A DNA stretch of 64,000 nt from Eurosta solidaginis (taxonomy: Eukaryota; Arthropoda; Insecta; Diptera; Tephritidae), in NCBI RefSeq assembly GCF_040869045.1, contig NC_090320.1:242854978-242918977 (forward strand). Direction: 5' to 3'. This document shows positions 59,789-64,000 of this stretch, piece by piece (the first letter of the stretch is position 1; each line of letters opens with the position of its first letter). The position numbers were made by a program, and so were the translations under genes. The notes below the pieces were generated by a model that was given only the letters and a program-made list of their open reading frames with translations, ran no database searches and was not told the DNA's origin.

Positions 59789-60351
59789 GCAGGAGAGCCG
59801 ACTGCAAAAAACATGTTGCATTCAAAAGGGACCTATAACTCATTTACTGGTATTTGGGGCAACCTCAAACTGTGGACTTGCCAGATCCTAGCTTGGCAGT
59901 ATCGTGGTAATTCGTCGATGAAAAGTCAATTTTCGGCGAAAATATGTTACATATTGTATTCAAATAAAATGTTCAAATTATGAGAGCTGGCAACACCCTG
60001 ACCCCAAAAGTACCGACATGTCACCTCCTATCATGGAAAAAGCTTTGGCAAGTCGGTTCAAAGAAGGAGCACCGAAATATGTTGCATAGTGTATTCAAAT
60101 AAAATATTCAAATTATGAAAGCAGGCAACTCCCCGACCCCAAAAGTACCGACATGCCACCTCCTATCCTGGAAGAAACCCTTGGCAAGTCGGTTCAAAGG
60201 ACACGGTATGCTTGAACGATGTTTTATTCCGAAGTCATACTATCTCGGTTTTTTTGCGGATTCATTCTTTGTAGGTTAAATTAAGCTCAGAAATAAAAGT
60301 TTACGAAAATTCTCTGAGCGCTTTTTGAGAAAATTGCATTTTAGTGCATCA

Positions 60352-60910
60352 TAATTAGTCGGCTTCAAGCTGAAATAAAAGAAGCTTTAAGTTATGAGGC
60401 TATGTGGAATGGCATAGCACGAGCCAAAATATATGTATGTAAGAATGAATGAATTTCAAGACATACTACAGAAGTTGCCTTTACTATAATGCTTCGAAGA
60501 CAAATTAACGAAATCGGTGAAGGACCACGCCCGTCACTTACTACTACATTACTTACCCTAGAGTGACGACGTCTCACCCACTTCACTTCAGAATTCTGCA
60601 GTTAAACTGTAATGGATTAACTGGGAAGATAACGGAGATAGTCGGTTTCATGAAGCGGCTTAACATCCGCATCGCTGCGATTCAAGAGACTAAACTCACA
60701 GTAAGATCTCCTCTGCAGAATTGTTCTGGGTATAATGTCCACAGAAAATATAGCGAGAGTGGAAATGGAGGCGGTCTCGCGTTTGGCAGTGAAAATATTC
60801 TTTTGGCGAAATATGCCTCAGTTTGTACCACAGTCGAGCACATAAAACCTGCGTACTTAGAGTTTCTAATAGACCCTCAAGTTTTGAAGTTAGGGGTTAA
60901 AAACCCTTTT
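60352..60910 (+). pseudogene. Jockey-group LINE 5' fragment with endonuclease N-terminus
   Basis: Same 5' region as 44787 and 63576. 60563-60916 encodes FRILQLNCNGLTGKITEIVG, RIAAIQETKLT and GYNVHRKYSESGNGGGLAF, the N-terminal AP-endonuclease motifs (N..GL, ETKL). Truncated after about 110 residues. Inserted inside the long-TIR element. Confidence 0.65.
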
Positions 60911-61109
60911 TCATAGGCTGCCTCATATAATAGTCTACATACACAACAACAGTGTACAAACTGTTAATTTGTAAAATGTCATACAAATCATTCAAAATAT
61001 ATTGGAAATCTAAATTACTGCATCACTTCTTCAATTTGTATAACGGGTTTCTTGACTACTTTCTTTCTCACTATATATGAAAGAGTATTTTTTAAGAAGC
61101 CGCTATTAT

Positions 61110-62260
61110 CATGTTATTTGCAGAGCTGATTTTGGCAGGATAAAAACTTCGATATATCCACTGGTAGAGAAGCTTCGTCTGAAGTTGCAGACTTCCTTCT
61201 AAACGTCATGTCACTGGGGAAAAAACAGAAGGTAACTTTTATGGAAAATGTTTCTGCGGTACCTGGTAGTTTTGAAAAACCGATTAAGTGGAATATAATT
61301 TCCAATTTTTCCTCTCAGTGTGAAAAAAAGGAAATTTGCAGTAAAGATGGAAGCAAAACGGCTTTGCTTAAGATGGAAAGAGATGTTTTTGGAAGGCATT
61401 TGGGTATAGCTGCCGAGAAAAAGTAGATATTGAATTTTGCCTCAATTTTCCACTAGCTCCAGTACCTCCAGCATTATTTCAGTATTCGGGAGAAATGAAT
61501 CGTAGCCAAGAATCAGCGTTGGCAAAACTTTTGACATCTCGCGTCAACCCAATGTGTCCCCTTCTGTTAATGTGGATATAATCGACGGTTTCTCTTTTTT
61601 ATATCATCTTGGAGCCTCACTCCCACAACCATGCGGAAAGTTGACCGAATCCATCCTGCAAAGAGTATGTAGCACTTCGCCAACAGAAATTCATCTAGTC
61701 TTCGATAGATACTTTCATCCATCTATCAAAGATCTTCAAAAGCATACGCGTAAAGAATTTGACGTTCCATTCACTATACGTGGTCCGCTTCAACCACGTC
61801 CAAATTACTTTGTAGGTAGCTTGAAAAATATTCGTTTTAAAGAGTGCTGAGTGAGATTCTTAGCAACTCTTTGGGAGAATGGCGGAATGGCGGTTTTTCC
61901 ACAAGACAAGAAAGTGTTCGTAACAGTTGAGGAGCAGCGTTTTTCGTTTTCCGTTTCAGGCAACCATGTTGTTAAAAAAGTGGAAGGAAATTTAGAATGC
62001 CAGCACGAAGAGGCTGATACAAGAATAATGTTTCATATATCGAAATTGGCGCCCAAATCAAAAGTTCTCGTAAAAGCATCGGACACTGATGTTCTGTTTA
62101 TTTTACTAAGTAATTTATATAAAGTTCCTGTCAAACAAATTTGGCTGACCTGTCCTCAATCAAGGAAAAAGAATCGCATCCTAGATCAAGAGTGCATAAA
62201 TTGTTCGGATCTAGCGTCAAAGGCATATATACAACAAAGGCGCAGACTAATGTAAACATT
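61110..62260 (+). pseudogene. FEN/PIN-like nuclease-domain protein, decayed
   Basis: Segments: 61208-61430 (GKKQKVTFMENVSAVPGSFE, LKMERDVFGRHLGIAA), a frame shift near 61423, a second near 61558, then 61554-62145 with one TGA at 61848-61850. Key motifs: VDIIDGFSFLYHLG, CGKLTESILQRVC, IHLVFDRYFHPSIKDLQKHT and R, then CQHEEADTRIMFHIS and VKASDTDVLFILL. The order (V.DG..L...; VFD.Y...K...R; EADTR; DTDVL) resembles XPG-N/XPG-I halves of FEN-type nucleases. I know similar uncharacterised proteins from cnidarians and arthropods, often repeat-associated. Nuclease function is inference. Its position inside the TIRs suggests it is the element's own gene. Confidence 0.5.
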
Positions 62261-62392
62261 TTTTCTCTAATTTATGAATACAGCCAACATTCGGTTATTT
62301 CATCATGTTTGAAATATGCATTAACAAATAATCTCTAAACCGTATACCAATATGATCCCTAGTATTAAATCTTGTTGAAATAGTGCAAACAA

Positions 62393-63157
62393 TTTACTTA
62401 CTTACTTAATTGGCGCTTAACCGTTTATACGGTTATGGCCGTCCAACAAGGCGCGCCAGTCGCTCCTTCTCTCTGCCAACCGGCGCCAATTGGTCACACC
62501 AAGGGAGTTTAAATAGTTGTCCTCCTGGTCATTCCAACGGAGTAGGGGCCGCCCTCTACCTCTGCTTCTATAGGCGGGTTCCGATAGAAAAACTTTATTG
62601 GCCGGACCGTCATCTTTCATTCGCATAACATGGCCTAGCCAGCGCAGCAGCTGCGTTTTAATTCGCTGGACTAACTTGATGTCTGCGTATAGCTCGTATA
62701 GCTCATCGTTAAATCTTCTTCGGTACTCGCCATCGCCAACGCGTAGAGGTCCATAAATCTTTCGAAGACCTTTTCTCTCGAACACTCACAGAGCCGCTGC
62801 ATCTGATGTTGTCATGGCCAATGCTTCTGCACCATTTAGCAGGACGGGAACGATAAGTGACTTGTAGAGCATGATTTTCGTTTACCGAGCGAGGACTTTA
62901 CTTTTCAATTGCCTACCTAGTCCAAAGTAGCATTTATTGGCAAGAGTGATTCTTCGCTGGATTTCAGAGCTGATGTTGTTGCTAGTGTTGATGCTGGTTC
63001 CCAAATAAACGAATTCTTTTACTATTTCGAAATTATGGCTGTCAACAGTAGCGTGGTTGCTCGATGACACCAGGTACTTCGTTGTGTCCTCATTCACCAC
63101 CAAACCCATCTTGCAAACAACTGTGAACTTAAAACCTGCAAATTTTTTTCCTGCCAC
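62393..63157 (-). pseudogene. RTE-type LINE 3' fragment
   Basis: Minus-strand order: 63157-62882 (GLVVNEDTTKYLVSSSNHA, FEIVKEFVYLGTSINTSNNI, IQRRITLANKCYFGL) and 62785-62417 (RKIYGPLRVGDGEYRRRFND, IKTQLLRWLGHVMRMKDDG, RGRGRPLLRW). These are the thumb and C-terminal motifs of RTE/BovB-type reverse transcriptases. It ends in AAGTAAGTAAGTAAATTG, the short tandem tail typical of RTE. 5'-truncated and frameshifted; nested in the right half of the long-TIR element. Confidence 0.75.
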
Positions 63158-63517
63158 GTGTATGAGAAAAAAAGATTACCCTTAATGCAAAATTTCAGAT
63201 CGGTAAAAGATGTAGCATATAGTGCACCACCTTTGAACCGACTTGCCAAGGGTTTCTTCCAGGATAGGAGGTGGCAAATCGGTACTTTTTGGGTCGGGGC
63301 GTTGCCAGCTCTCATAATTTGAACATTTTATTTGATACACTATGCAACATATTTTCGTCGAAAATTGACTTTTCATCGACGAATTACCACGATCCTGCCA
63401 AGCTAGGATCAGGCAAGTCCACGGTTTGAGGTTGCCCCAAATACCCGTAAATGAGTTATACTGGCCCCATTTGAATTCAACATGCAACATGTTTTTTGCA
63501 GTGGGCTCCTGGACTAG

Positions 63518-63575
63518 TATATATTAACAAAATAAATATATATAAAAAAAAATAAAAACAAACGTATGTAGAGAG
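63518..63575 (-). repeat. Gypsy LTR/AT-rich fragment, continuation
   Basis: TATATATTAACAAAATAAAT matches 44735-44755; this is the sequence expected to follow 59788 before the long-TIR element inserted. Confidence 0.55.
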
Positions 63576-64000
63576 CAATTAGTCGGCTTAAAGCTGAAAT
63601 AAAAGAAGCTTTAAGTTATGAGGCTATGTGGAATAGCATAGCACGAGCCAAAATATATGTATGTAAGAATGAATGAATTTCAAGACATACTACAGAAGTT
63701 GCCTTTACTAAAATGCTTCGAAGACAAATTAACGAAATCGGTGAAGGTCCACGCCCTTCTCTTACTACTACGTTAATTACCCTAGAGTGACGGGGTCTAA
63801 CCCACTTCACTCCGGAATTCTGCAGTTAAACTGTAATGGATTAATTGGGAAGATAACGGAGATAGTCGGTTTCATGAAGCGACATCGGCTGCAGGGACAG
63901 TGTCTTAAAACGTCATGGCTTACCTGTCCGGTCAGGCGATATATACATATTAATCATCAACATCTACATCCCTCCTGCCACCTCTTGCCTTAATATCAGA
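63576..64000 (+). pseudogene. Jockey-group LINE 5' fragment, runs off the window
   Basis: Repeats the 60352 fragment (CAATTAGTCGGCTTAAAGCT, ILQLNCNGLIGKITEIVGFM). After 63883 it jumps to a later endonuclease region (translation with YIPPAT-like sequence near 63960), implying an internal deletion. It continues beyond 64000. Confidence 0.6.

Larger units (their letters stand above)
59789..63517. mobile_element. Long-TIR DNA element carrying a nuclease-like pseudogene
   Basis: 59789-60225 and 63190-63517 are inverted copies over about 300 bp, sharing CACTGC/GACTGC then AAAAAACATGTTGCA, TATTTGGGGCAACCTCAAA and CGTCGATGAAAAGTCAATTT. A possible TATA duplication flanks it (59785-59788, 63518-63521), and the empty site is seen at about 44735. 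The left arm has an internal duplication of about 140 bp (59936-60066, 60077-60205). Nested inside are a Jockey 5' fragment and an RTE 3' fragment. The extreme tips of the two arms do not match exactly. Superfamily unknown. Confidence 0.65.

Overview
The window reads as repeat-rich, AT-rich fly DNA. I place it in the higher Diptera, most likely a tephritid fruit fly: several dispersed repeats look like ones I remember from Bactrocera, Ceratitis and Rhagoletis assemblies. That match is from memory and was not searched. Nearly everything identifiable is transposable-element sequence, much of it nested. The one candidate host gene is a small single-exon secreted serine-protease-like gene at 22137-22583 on the minus strand, with a TATA box.

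Layout. 1-3.3 kb: foldback/MITE debris, a Penelope-like fragment and dispersed repeats. 3.38-9.74 kb: a nearly complete DNA transposon with CACTCAG termini and a six-exon gene encoding a SAM-like domain plus a transposase-like protein with an MHDVFEGV motif; a non-coding mini LTR element sits inside its third exon. 9.7-15.2 kb: mostly unrecognised, with a gypsy-class fragment at 12.1-12.9 kb. 15.3-20.8 kb: a LOA/R1-group LINE on the minus strand holding a 368-bp solo LTR. 22.8-28.7 kb: dispersed repeats, an AT-rich CACTA-like candidate, a perfect 190-bp-arm palindrome built from Penelope-type ends, and one member of a large repeat pair. 28.7-36.3 kb: a dispersed repeat split by a 534-bp-arm palindrome and a 434-bp tandem array with higher-order structure. 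36.4-39.7 kb: a TA-flanked DNA transposon inserted in gypsy LTR sequence, followed by a decayed gypsy integrase. 39.7-43.5 kb: a second LOA-group copy, plus strand. 44-50 kb: an LTR fragment, Jockey-group LINE pieces and a MITE. 50-53 kb: the second member of the large repeat pair. 53.3-59.7 kb: a very young Ty3/gypsy element with nearly identical LTRs, a visible -1 frameshift signal and several in-frame stops. 59.8-63.5 kb: a long-TIR element with a decayed FEN/PIN-like nuclease gene and nested LINE fragments. The window ends in another LINE 5' fragment.

The pieces do not form a pathway. The window is a stratified insertion record: empty sites elsewhere in the window, target-site duplications and shared junctions allow several insertions to be ordered. 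The most unusual items are the SAM-domain CACTA-like transposon, the 434-bp array with its founding palindrome, the Penelope-end palindrome with hammerhead-like cores, the long-TIR nuclease element, and the gypsy element whose LTR age conflicts with its damaged reading frames.
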